A stretch of DNA of 64,000 nt from Coffea arabica (taxonomy: Eukaryota; Streptophyta; Magnoliopsida; Gentianales; Rubiaceae), in assembly GCF_036785885.1 (NCBI RefSeq), contig NC_092323.1:11106501-11170500 (forward strand), given 5' to 3'. Below the pieces are notes generated by a model that made no database searches, was not told the DNA's origin, and saw only the letters and a list, made by a program, of their open reading frames with translations. Positions 50,346 through 60,749 of the stretch are shown piece after piece. Each line of letters opens with the position of its first letter. Position 1 is the stretch's first letter. The position numbers and the translations under genes are program-made.

Positions 50346-50660
50346 TGCAGGAAAAATTTCTCTGTTTGACACTATAATAGCATGGTAACAAACTTTTTAA
50401 GTTTTCAATCAAACTAATGAATTCAATTCACCAATAACAATTCACTCCACATGGTCAATCATGCCCTTAAATCATCACTTTCATGCCCTTAAATCTTCAC
50501 TTTCATGCCCTTTAATCTTCACTTTGGTACTACAGTATAGGATGTTTTACACTAATTAAACTGGGAATAATTAGCAAAAATGCAATATCTAACTGAGTTA
50601 AGAAAGTTTCAGAGAATACAAACCAACAGTATGCTTGTGTTGTAGAAATTTATCTGCACA
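50346..50660. repeat. Segment bounded by short inverted repeats, partly inverted relative to 55987-56121
   Basis: The segment starts GTGCAGGAAAAATTT and ends AAATTTATCTGCAC, an imperfect inverted pair. The stretch at about 50350-50480 matches the reverse complement of about 55987-56121 over roughly 130 bp with few differences. It is either an inversion between the short repeats or a small MITE inserted in opposite orientations. It lies just left of duplication unit 1. Confidence 0.65.
50461..50526. repeat. Three tandem 22-bp units
   Basis: CATGCCCTTAAATCWTCACTTT occurs three times in a row with one or two changes. Only the first unit is present (as its complement) at the related junction near 56 kb, so the array expanded after the two segments separated. 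Confidence 0.7.
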
Positions 50661-52249
50661 AGCAGCTATTTGGTATAAGATAGGATGTGATCTATGCAGA
50701 CTATGGTAGTGAGTTGATTGAATGGCTTTTCCTTTGGCCATTGTTCGCTGTGGTAAAACATATTATGGATCACCTTCTAATGCATGGTGGGGGTATCATT
50801 ATCAGTTTAGGCACATTGTTGTGATGGTGCGGGCGAACTGGTCACTTTTCTTGTACAGGTCATATTGTGTTCTGGGTGATAAATTGCCACTCTTTGTTCT
50901 AGTGGGATTTTCTGAACCTACTAGACCACATCTAGTCTTGAAAAGTAGTAGTTAATTAGTTTTCTGGGAACTAAATCGAGGGCAATATGCTAAGGTAAAC
51001 GGTGTTATAATCACCCCTGATTCTTTCTGATGACTGACAGGTTGCTTCGTGTTATTCCGTGATTATGCAGTTTCCTGACTGGCTAGAAGGTTTGGTGCGA
51101 GCGTCTTGGCTGGAGCTAACTTGCCATAGTTAGACGAGATCAATGACGATTATCCAGGACATGTCCTCCCAAACTTCTCTCTAGGAAAAAAAATAATCCA
51201 GGAGGACATGAATTGTCGCACGAAAAAATGTAATCTATAACTGCTGCATTTCCGAAGGCATTCCCCAGTTATCTTGTGAGTGTATGTCAACAATGTCGGC
51301 AGAATAGTCACTGTCTGGCTTCCCTTTATCTGTAACATCGACATGGGCAACGTCTACTGTTCAAATGCCCAGATCGATATTAAATATTTCTGATTTGTGC
51401 AATCCTGCCAGAGTTCCAGGTTCTCTCTTGTTTTGTCCCTTTCATGATTTCATCTGCGCAAGATGAAACTCATTAAGCTGTCTCTTTGCTCCGACATAGA
51501 CTACTTCGAGGTGCGTGGGAAGTGATAAGACAGATTTAATTGAAACTAAAATATCTCTCCTTTTTCTCCTTGAAGAAGAAAGCTTTGATGTATGTAATCT
51601 TGAGTAGCTGGGAGAGCCTTGCGAGTCAAGGGATTTGATCCATCCCTTCCCTTGACTTGCATTTTTTTTCAGAATTTTTTGAAAGTTTTACCCGTGGGTG
51701 CAGAGACATTTATTTGATTCGATAGTGATTCAGTCTCTTTCAAATTTTCTATTGGCTCATTGGATCTATCTCTTACTTTGGTATAAAGTAGGAGTAGATA
51801 TAAAATAAAAACTATTGTATTGAATAAAAAAAATGAAATCTTGGAGTTGGTACTACCCAGAATTGAACAAATGAAAATAAAAAACGCCTGCCTAACTGTG
51901 AGGTGTCAGTACCACCCAAAGCCCAACAAACTCCTGGACTTGTTTGTTGGCAAGACTACCTTAAACTCAGCCATTTGACCAGAAAAGGAAAGCCTTAATC
52001 TTTGAATGAGAAACTATACCCCTACCAAGTACCAACCAGTACAAGTGTTAGATAAATTGTGAATATTGATCGAATAATGCTACTATTTATCAACCAAATT
52101 AATAGGTAAGTCACATTAAATTACAATATCCGTTCCATCCAAAGAAAAAAAAATAAAAGAAAGAAAGAGAATAATAGATTGCGTTTGAAAGTATTAAAGA
52201 AATTAATATTTTACATGAGACTTTTAGTGTCACTTTTTCCGGTGTCACT

Positions 52250-52460
52250 TTTATATTTATACTAAATATTCTGTTTATTTAATTTATCATATGTTGTTTA
52301 TTTAAATTTCTTCTATCCTTGTGTGATAAGTGAGATTTATATAGAATTTGACATATTTATATTAAATATCCTATTTATTTAACTTGTCATGTATTGTTTA
52401 TTTAAATTTCTTTTATTCTTATATGATAAGTGGGATTTACATTGAATTTGACACTGGGTA
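52250..52460. repeat. Two-copy ~103-bp direct repeat in unit 1
   Basis: Two consecutive segments share TTTATTTAA-TT-TCAT-T-TTGTTTATTTAAATTTCTT and GATAAGTG-GATTTA-AT-GAATTTGACA. Unit 2 has only one related copy (about 57255-57360). Confidence 0.65.
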
Positions 52461-52736
52461 GTGACACAGATGATCCCACTACTGACATTTTCACTACTTT
52501 ATCCGAAATTACTGCGGTCTTTATCATCCAAACATCCCACCACTCTTAGCTCCACAACCGCTAACAACATCATCTCATCTTTTTACCCCCATTCAACATT
52601 GCTTTCCCAACACACAACCCCACGCAATTCTTGGTCTTCCCATCAATCAACGATAGAGTTGAACAATCCAACTCTTGGTCTGCCCAAGCCGAATAAAAAA
52701 AGCCCACCTGGGCACCCAGAGTTGCTATAACTAGCA

Positions 52737-53559
52737 CCATAGTTATTAAACCGGTCCAGTTTCACAGTCAACCAATTAACTCAGGGAATCGGTCAATTAG
52801 TTGGGTCTCTAATCTTATTGAATAAGACCTATTGACTTATTAACAACCGATAGTTCAATCGAATTGAACCAAGAACCCTATCAATTTTGTAAAGAATTGG
52901 GTAGCATTAGTTTCCTGAATTGAATTGAGAATCCGGCCAATTTTATTAAGAATCGGGTAGATCATAAAAATTTTAGTAAAGTGTTGTTATGGTTTGAACT
53001 TGGATCCTTTTGTGCATGTATATAGAGTACACTTACCATAAGGCCACCAACCCATGTCAATTGATGGTCATTTTCACTTTATACGAACTTTTTAGCCAAT
53101 CCTTTCTTTATTTTTTAAATTTCTGTAAAATAAATTTATTTGAAATCTTTTAATAAAACTTATTACTTCTTGGGCTCAGTAGATTAAGAAATGAATTTTA
53201 AAAATAACATGCTACACAATTCATTTTAAATACAAACATTGTTCTTAATAACCTTTTACATTTAAAGTTTGTAAATAAACTAGATAATTATACCAAATAG
53301 ACAAAATTTTACATTTGAAGGTAGGTGAATTACTGATTAAATTTAGATTTTATTGACTTGTAGAAGAATTAATTATTCTATAACAAATTAACTTAAATGA
53401 GCCTTTGCTATGGCATAATTTATTAATATTTATACCATACATCCTATATAAAAAATTATGAAATATATTTAATAACCTACCGGTTCAACCACCCATCAGT
53501 AATATGTTGATCCACCCTTTAGTCGAGTTTCCACCCTGTGCCCGGTTTAATAACTCTGG
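52737..53559. mobile_element. MITE-like element in duplication unit 1
   Basis: Ends are CCATAGTTATTAAACCGG and, reversed, CCAGAGTTATTAAACCGG. The flanks CTAGCA/CCAGCA may be a worn 6-bp target duplication. It is AT-rich with no coding frame. The same insertion sits at the equivalent place in unit 2, so it predates the segmental duplication. The right end is 105 bp upstream of the truncated gene copy's start codon. Confidence 0.65.
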
Positions 53560-53664
53560 CCAGCACTCCACTCCTCCTTAACACTCAAATTTGCACGCTC
53601 AAACGCGCACTAGAAAGCGCCCGCAGAAACACCAGAAAACAGAGATTGTGAATTGTGATTGGAG

Positions 53665-55221
53665 ATGGAGGGAGCGGCGGAGAATTCTAACGGCGTCAAT
53701 GTCGAGGTTGCTGGAGACGGTGAAGACAAGAAAGATTTCTATGCCAAGCGGACTTCTCGACAAGAAGAAGAGACCACTCTTTACACAGTTTTCAACCGTT
53801 TGATTGCTGCGATGTTCTTTCCAAGCTCAGCATCTGCTCCTCTGCTTCGCCGGTCCAAAGCTGCTCTCTCCGAAAATGTTCCTCTGCTTCGCCTTGCTAC
53901 TAAGAATACAGCTCGTCATGTCCTCCTCTGGACTCGCCGTGGCTCCCCTCTCCGAGCCCTTCTCGTTGTTTCCGTAAGAAATCACTCCACCCCAGATCGA
54001 CTTTTCTTCTTCTTCTTCTTTGTCTCTTTTGTTTTCTGGGTATTATAGTATTAATTTTACTTGGTTTTAATTTTTCTCTTTTTTGCTTGATTCTTTGCTT
54101 CTAGTGTAGCTGAGGAATATAAATTTGGCACGAGAAATGATTTCAAACATGAATATACTGAATAAATTTACTTTTATTCTTGTTTTTCTTTTGTACTTTT
54201 TTTGGTGAAGTTTTCCTATTATCCAAAACTTAAGGATAGTTTTTAACCATTACTTATGTTAAAGTAGAAGTTTTGCATGCTTGATTAGAATCTTCCAGAA
54301 GTTGATCTTTGTTCTTAATTTTCTGTCTGTCAAAGCCCACGTAAGGCAATGTCGTATGCTTGAGTGGGTCATGATTTTTCGTATCAACTTAAACTACTTT
54401 AAAGGTGTAATTATCGGGGATCTTACAGAGTTGCGGTACTAATTTGACCAACCAAGTTCTACTGTATCCAACTAAGATGATTTTGTGCGTATATTAAAAT
54501 ACGGAATACATAGCCAGTTCTTTTTCCCCTTTTTTTCCGTAGCATATTGCTAGTTTACAAAGCGTGATCGAAGTAAGACAAAAAGCATTTGGTTTTCATC
54601 ACAATACCAATTTCAGATGCTTGAAGTTACAGGATGAGATTAATACTCTGAGTTTACCTTACTGTTTCATCTTTGGGGATGTGTTCTGTTCAGGAAGAAC
54701 AATCATTTGTAAAACTGTCCTTTTGATTGAACTGAAGGGGCAGTGGAGACTTGAAGTCATGGTTGGTCAATTTGTAAACACGAAAAATTGTGTCTGCAGC
54801 ATTTTTATGAAAAAAGAGTTGATCTTCATCACTGTTGAATTGATGCTTCAAGCTGTATGTTATTGAGTTGGAAATTCCAGCACGCCATTATTGATATCTC
54901 TTTTGCTGCTGGTGATTGTTGCAGGTTGGAACAATTGCTCTTATGGCTCTGACAGGACTTCTAGTTTTTATGTTCTTCTATCTTGCTGCAAATGTAAATG
55001 CAATTGTGATATCTTCTCTCATGTCATTAGCAGCAGCTGGTGGATTGTTGGCTATCTTCTTTGCTTTTGTTACAGCCATCTATATTGGTGCCTTGTCCGT
55101 TGCTGTGTTTGTTATTTCTGCTACAACTATTTCTGCAATTATTGCTCCTCTTATTACCGCAGGTAGACCTTTTAATTCAAGTCTCATCCTCCGTTCTTTC
55201 TTCTCCCACTTTGGCTCTTAA
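53665..55221 (+). pseudogene. Truncated 5' duplicate of the hydrophobic membrane protein gene (exons 1-2 only)
   Basis: Exon 1 (53665-53973, 103 codons) and exon 2 (54925-55162) match the complete copy at 58441 with intact splice sites and open frames. The third exon (equivalent of 60592-60749) is absent from 55163 to 58440, because the duplicated segment ends inside intron 2. A transcript that reads on from exon 2 would meet a stop at 55219-55221, giving about 201 residues with 19 foreign ones at the end. Exon 2 differs from the other copy at about 10 percent of bases with many amino-acid changes, while the 3' half of exon 1 is identical. Promoter-side sequence is duplicated too, so it may be transcribed. 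I treat it as a truncated copy that has probably lost function. Confidence 0.75.
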
Positions 55222-55622
55222 ATGGACACATTCACTGAGCTTACTTTTTTTCTTTTATAAGCTCAGATCCAACAGGGTAACTGGTGCTTAACTTATGTTT
55301 TTGGTGCTCATGTATTCATTTCAGTTTTTAGAGCTTCTCTCAGTTTGAGCTGCTTGTGCTTATCCTCGTTTAATAGTACTTTTTATTGGCATTAATCTCT
55401 TTGCCTGTACTTAAGTGTCCTACTGCATTGTGGTTATATGCGTATATACAAGTGCCCAGATGTCTTTCCTTGACAAGGTCTTCTGTTAAGTTGCGTGGTA
55501 GTTTTTGACCAGGTTGGCTGAGCTATTAACATTATCAGGAAAGACCATGCATCACATCCGCTCTGATATTTTCTTCAAGTCCTCAAAGGCTCTTCCTGTT
55601 CTATTGTCCAATGACTAACAGC

Positions 55623-56121
55623 TTAACAGTTTCATAACAAAAATTAGTCGATAAATTGACTAATTTTCGCTTTGAACCAAAATACTTGTACTGTAAGTGC
55701 ATATTAATCGACATATTAATTGCATTTTAAGACTCCATTAAACTCATGGAATCATGCTGCAATTTAATGCCTTAATTCATGCTATATAAATTTTAAAGAT
55801 GATCCAAAGCATCTGGTGTACAGTCATGTACGCTTATTTAATTGGATAAGCTTGTTTAGCCAGCTTTGGATTTCGATTCATTTATGTACTTCTTTTTGTG
55901 ATTTTGTACTTAATTTTTTTTCATAATTATGGTGTTATAGTTCTATGTTTTATTGACCCATGTCAGTTTGGCCAAACCACATAATCTTTGCTTTTAAGAA
56001 GTGATGATTTAAGGGCATGACTGACCGTGTGGAGTGATTTGTTATTGGTGAATTGAATTCATTAGTTTGATTGAAAACTTAAAAAAGTTTGTTACCATGC
56101 TATTATAATGTCAAGCAGAGA
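55623..56121. other. Duplication junction with filler sequence
   Basis: This 500-bp segment separates the two units. Its right part (about 55987-56121) is the reverse complement of DNA just left of unit 1 (about 50350-50480). The left part (55623-55986) has no partner that I can find in the window. Filler of this kind points to an illegitimate repair event rather than simple unequal crossing-over. Confidence 0.65.
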
Positions 56122-59100
56122 AAATTTTCCTACACAAGCAGCTATTTGGTATATAAGATAGGATGTGATCTATGCTGACTATGGTAGTGAGTTGATTGAA
56201 TGGCTTTTCCTTTGGCCATTGTTCGCTGTGTTAAAAAATATTATGGATCACTTTCTAATGCATGGTGGGGGTATCATTATCAGTTTAGGCACATCCTTGT
56301 GATGGTGCGGGCGAACTGGTCACTTTTCTTGTACAGGTCATATTGTGTTCTGGGTGCTAACTTGCCACTCTTTGTTCTAGTGGGATTTTCTGAACCTGCT
56401 AGACCACATCTAGTCATGAAAAGTAGTAGTTAATTAGATTTCTAGGAACTAAATCGAGGGCAATATGCTAAGGTAAACGGTGTTATAATCACCCCTGATT
56501 CTTTCTGATGACTGACAGGTTGCTCCGTGATTATGCAGTTTCCTGACTGGCTAGAAGGTTTGGTGCGAGCGTCTTGGCAGGAGCTAACTTGCCATAGTTA
56601 GACGAGATCAATGACGATTATCCAGGACATGCCCTCCCAAACTCTTCTCTAGGAAAAAAAATAATCCAGGAGGACATGAATTGTCGCACGAAAAAATGTA
56701 ATCTATAACTGCTGCATTCCCGAAGGTATTCCCCAGTTATCTTGTGAGTGTATGTCAACAATGTCGGCAGAATAGTCACTGTCTGGCTGGCCTTTATCTC
56801 TTTGAAGAAGAAAGCTTTGATGTATGTAATCTTCGGGTTGGTACTACTGCCCAGAATTGAACAAATGAAAATCAGAAACGCCTGCGTAACCGTGGAAGTG
56901 CAGAGAAATAGCCCTTGTGTCAATACCATCCAACTCCCAACAACCTCCTCCTGGACTTGCCGGCAAGACTACCTGAAATTCGGCCATTTCACCAGAAAAT
57001 GAAAGCCTTGAATCTTTGAACGAGAAACTACCGCTCCTACCAGCTAGTACTAGTGCTTGATTAATTGCGAATATTGCTCAAATAATGTGATTTATCAACC
57101 AAATTAATAGGTAAGTCACATTAAATTACAATGTCGATTCCATCCAAAGAAAAAAAAAAGAAAAAGAAAGAAAGAGCAGAATGGATTACGTCTCAAAGTA
57201 TTAAAGAACTGATATTTTACATGACATCTTCAATATCATTTATTTTTTCAGTGACAACTCAGTGTTATTTATATATGTATGTCAAATGTCCTACTTATCT
57301 AACTTGTTATGTGCTGTTTGTTAAAGTTTTTTCTACTCTCACGTGGTAAGTGGGGGTAATGGCACAGAGGATTTCAAAATGGCTGCCAAAATGGCTGCGA
57401 TCTTTATCATCCAAACACCGCACCACTCTTTGAGTTCCACAACCGCTAATATCATCTTATTTTTTAACCTCAATTCAACCTGGCTTTGCCAACACCCGCA
57501 TATCCACACACACCCACACACTGGATGTAGGGAATAGGGATAGCAGAAGAAAAAAGCCCACCTGGCCACCCAGAGTTGATACTAACTAGTACCATAGTTA
57601 TTAAACCGGCCTGATTTTGACGGTCAACCAATTAACCCGATAAACCGATCAATTAGTTGGGCCTTTAATTTTATCAAAGAAGATGTATTGGCTTATCAGA
57701 GAACTAATAATTCAATCAAATTGAACCAAGAGCCCAATCGGTTTTGTAAATGGTTCGAACTTGGGACCTTGTGCTTGTATATAGAGTACACTTACTACAA
57801 GGCCATCAGCTCATGTCAGTTGATGATCATTTTCACTTTATATGAACTTTTCTGTCAACCCTTTCTTTATCTTTTAAAACTTCTATAAAACAAATGTATT
57901 TGGAATATTTTAATAAAACTTATTACTTCCCAGACTCAATAGATAATGAAATAGATTTTAAAAATAACATATTACTTAATTTATCTTGAATACAAATATT
58001 GTTCCTAATAACCTTTTGCACTTAAAACTTCTAAACAAACTAGATAATTATATCAAACATAGATAAAATTTTACGTTTTAAGGTATGCGGATTACTAATT
58101 AAATTTAGATTTTACTGATTCTTAGAAGAATTAATTATTCGATAACGAATTAACTTAAATGAGCATGTGCTGGGACAGAGTTTATTAACGTTTATACAAC
58201 ACATCTTACATTCAAAATTATGAAATATAATAATATTTTTAAATATATTGGATGATCTACTGATTCAACCACCCATCTATTGATTGAATAAGATAATCCG
58301 TTGACCCATCCTTTGGGCGAGTTCCTCCCCGGCTCGGTTTAATAACTCTGGCCAGTACTACACTCCTCCTTAACACTCAAATTTGCACGCTCAACAAACA
58401 CACACACTAGAAAACAAAATTGTGCATCGTGTGACCAGAGATGGAGGGAGCGGCGGAGAATTCTAACGGCGTCAATGTCGAGGTTGCTGGAGACAGTGAA
58501 GACAAGAAAGATTTCTATGCCAAGCGGACTTCTCAACAAGAAGAAGAGATCCCTCTTTACATAGTTTTCAACCGTTTGATTGCTGCGATGTTCTTTCCAA
58601 GCTCAGCATCTGCTCCTCTGCTTCGCCGGTCCAAAGCTGCTCTCTCCGAAAATGTTCCTCTGCTTCGCCTTGCTACTAAGAATACAGCTCGTCATGTCCT
58701 CCTCTGGACTCGCCGTGGCTCCCCTCTCCGAGCCCTTCTCGTTGTTTCCGTAAGAAATTACTCCACCCCAGATCGACTTTTCTTCTTCTTCTTCTTTGTC
58801 GCTTTTGTTTTCTGGGTATTATAGTATTAATTTTACTTGGTTTTAATTTTTCTCTTTTTTGCTTGATTCTTTGCTTCTAGTGTAGCTGAGGAATATAAAT
58901 TTGGCACGAGAAATGATTTCAAACATGAATATACTGAATAAATTTACTTTTATAGTTTTATTCTCGTTTTTCTTTTGTACCTTTTTGGGTGAAGTTTTCC
59001 TATTATCCAAAAATTAAGGATAGTTTTTAACCATTACTTATTTCAAAGTAGAAATTTTGCATGCTTGATTAGAATCTTCCAGAAGTTGATCTTTGTTCTT

Positions 59101-60413
59101 AATTTCTGTCTGTCAAAGCCCACGTAAGGCAATGTCGTATGCTTGAGTGGGTCATGATTTTTCGTACCAACTTAAACTACTTTAAAGGTGTAATTATTGG
59201 GGATCTTACAGAGTTGCGGTACTAATTTGACCAACCAAGTTCTAGTGTATCCAACTAAGATGATTTTGTACTTATATGAACATACTGAATACATAGCCAG
59301 TTCTTTTTCCCCTTTTTTCCCGCAGTATATTGCTAGTTTACAAAGCGTGATCGAAGTAAGACAAAAAGCATTTGGTTTGCATCACAATACCAATTTCGGA
59401 TGCTTGAAGTTACAGGATGAGATTAATACTCTGAGTTTGCTTTACTGTTTCACCTTTGGGGATGTGTTCTGTTCAGGAAGAACAATGATTTGTAAAACTG
59501 TGCTTTTTATTGAACTGATGGGGTGATGGAGACCTGAAGTCATGGTTGGTCAATTTGTAAACACCTAAAATTGTGTCTGCACCTTATTTATGGAAAAAGA
59601 GTTGATCTTCATAGCTGTTGACTTGACGCTTGAAGCAGTATATTATTGAGTTGGAAATTCCAGCACGCCATTATTGATATCTCTTTTGCTGCTTGTGTTT
59701 GCTCCAGGTTGGAACAATTGCTCTTCTGGCTCTGACAGGACTTCTAGTTTTCATATTGTTCTTTGTTGCTGCAACTCTAAATGCAGTTGTGATATCTCTT
59801 CTCATGTCATTAGCAGCAGCTGGAGGATTCTTGGCTATCTTCTTTGCTTCTCTTACAGCCATCTACATTGGTGCATTGTCCGTTGCCGTGTTTGCTATTT
59901 CTGCTACAACTATATCTGCAATTATTGCTGTTCTTATTACCGCAGGTAGACCTTTTAATTCAAGTCTCATTCTCCCTTCTTTCTCCTCCCACTTTGGCTC
60001 TCAAATGGAGACATTCACTGAGCTTACTTTTTTTCTTTTATAAGCTTAGATCCAACAGGGTAACTGGTGCTTAACTTATGTTTTTGGTGCTCATGTATTC
60101 ATTTCAGTTTTTAGAGCTTCTCTCAGTTTGAGCTGCTTGTGCTTATCCTCGTTTAATAGTACTCCTTATTGGCATTAATCTCTTTGCCTGTACTTAAGTG
60201 TCCTACTGCATTGTGGTTATATGCGTACATACAAGTGCCCAGATGTCCTTCCATGACAAGGTCTTCTGTTAAGTTGCATGGTAGTTTTTGACCGGGTTGG
60301 CTGATCTATTAACATTATCAGGAAAGACCATGCGTCACATCCGCTCTGATATCTTCTTTAAGTCCTCAAAGGCTCTTCCTGTTCTATTGTCCAATGACTA
60401 ACAGCTTAACAGT
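56122..60413. repeat. Segmental duplication, unit 2 (downstream, full-length gene copy)
   Basis: Colinear with 50653-55622. It lacks two blocks of about 240-250 bp present in unit 1, each at short repeated motifs such as AATCTT, which suggests small deletions in this unit. Beyond 60413 the sequence is unique and carries the third exon of the gene, so this unit keeps the ancestral 3' context. Confidence 0.9.
57592..58351. mobile_element. MITE-like element in duplication unit 2
   Basis: Counterpart of 52737-53559 with the same inverted ends (CCATAGTTATTAAACCGG and, reversed, CCAGAGTTATTAAACCGA) and flanks CTAGTA/CCAGTA. It is about 60 bp shorter through internal loss. The right end lies 89 bp before the start codon of the full-length gene, so it may contribute to the promoter. 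A GGTTCGAACTTGG motif inside resembles a tRNA B box but stands alone. Confidence 0.65.
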
Positions 60414-60749
60414 ATGGTTTTCTGCTTGTGTCATTTACGTAAACTGGTTTTGTACTTAAAATAACCACTCATCTGGTTTGGCTCGGAGATCCATGAATGA
60501 AATAGGCAACTAGGGATTCTGCAGTTAGCCTAAGTGAAACTTAATATTTATTTATGGTTCTTTGAGCTTTCATTTTTTCTTTTCTCATCAGGTTGGATCG
60601 GATTCTTTTGGACCATATGGGTGGCAACACAGAAGGGAGTAGGTCTAGCAAAGCAATCCTTGAATGTGACAGGGTCCGTGGTCTCAGCATATTCTTCTGC
60701 TAGAGTTGCACGCCAGCATGACTCACAATCAAACAAGTTAGCAGATTGA
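58441..60749 (+). CDS. Small hydrophobic membrane protein, possible LDIP/promethin-like lipid droplet factor, 234 aa, three exons
   Basis: Exons are 58441-58749, 59708-59945 and 60592-60749 (705 bp with stop). Residues 1-103 are soluble with DFYAKRTSQQEEE, LYIVFNRLIAAMFFPSS and SPLRALLVVS. Residues about 104-195 form an almost continuous hydrophobic stretch rich in Ala, Ile, Leu and Ser (ALLALTGLLVFILFFVAATL, SLLMSLAAAGGFLAIFFASL), followed by GWIGFFWTIWVATQKGVGLA and a polar tail ending SNKLAD. The layout recalls plant LDIP and animal LDAF1/promethin, which sit at ER sites where lipid droplets form. I remember LDIP as having this N-terminal region but cannot confirm it here. Another conserved plant membrane protein of unknown function is the alternative. 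All splice sites and frame are intact. Confidence 0.75.

Larger units (their letters stand above)
48622..50652. other. Intergenic region downstream of HIKESHI
   Basis: About 2 kb with the HIKESHI 3' UTR at the left and no supported gene. It contains a (TA)n microsatellite at 50161-50197, an inverted segment (50346-50660) related to the duplication junction downstream, and a triple 22-bp tandem repeat near 50461-50526. Confidence 0.5.
50653..55622. repeat. Segmental duplication, unit 1 (upstream, truncated gene copy)
   Basis: Colinear with 56122-60413. It holds a non-coding left block (50653-51330), two stretches of about 240-250 bp missing from unit 2 (near 51330-51580 and 51605-51845), a 103-bp internal tandem repeat (about 52250-52460), a MITE-like element (52737-53559) and exons 1-2 of the hydrophobic membrane protein gene. 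Homology stops in intron 2 at about 55622. Identity by eye is around 90-97 percent depending on the block. Confidence 0.9.

Noticed and set aside
50722-50955. A 77-residue ORF conserved without stops in both duplication units (also 56200-56433)
   Set aside because: Of about ten base differences between the copies, all but one change an amino acid. That is the pattern of unconstrained DNA, and the peptide has no family signature.
55163-55221. Reading exon 2 onward as the normal C-terminus of the upstream membrane protein copy
   Set aside because: The full-length copy has the same intron sequence here and splices to an exon encoding GWIGFFW. The read-through tail is therefore intron sequence, possible only in an aberrant product.
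57750-57770. tRNA B-box-like GGTTCGAACTTGG motif, suggesting a SINE
   Set aside because: No A box lies at the right distance, no poly-A tail or direct flanking repeat is present, and it lies inside an element with inverted ends.
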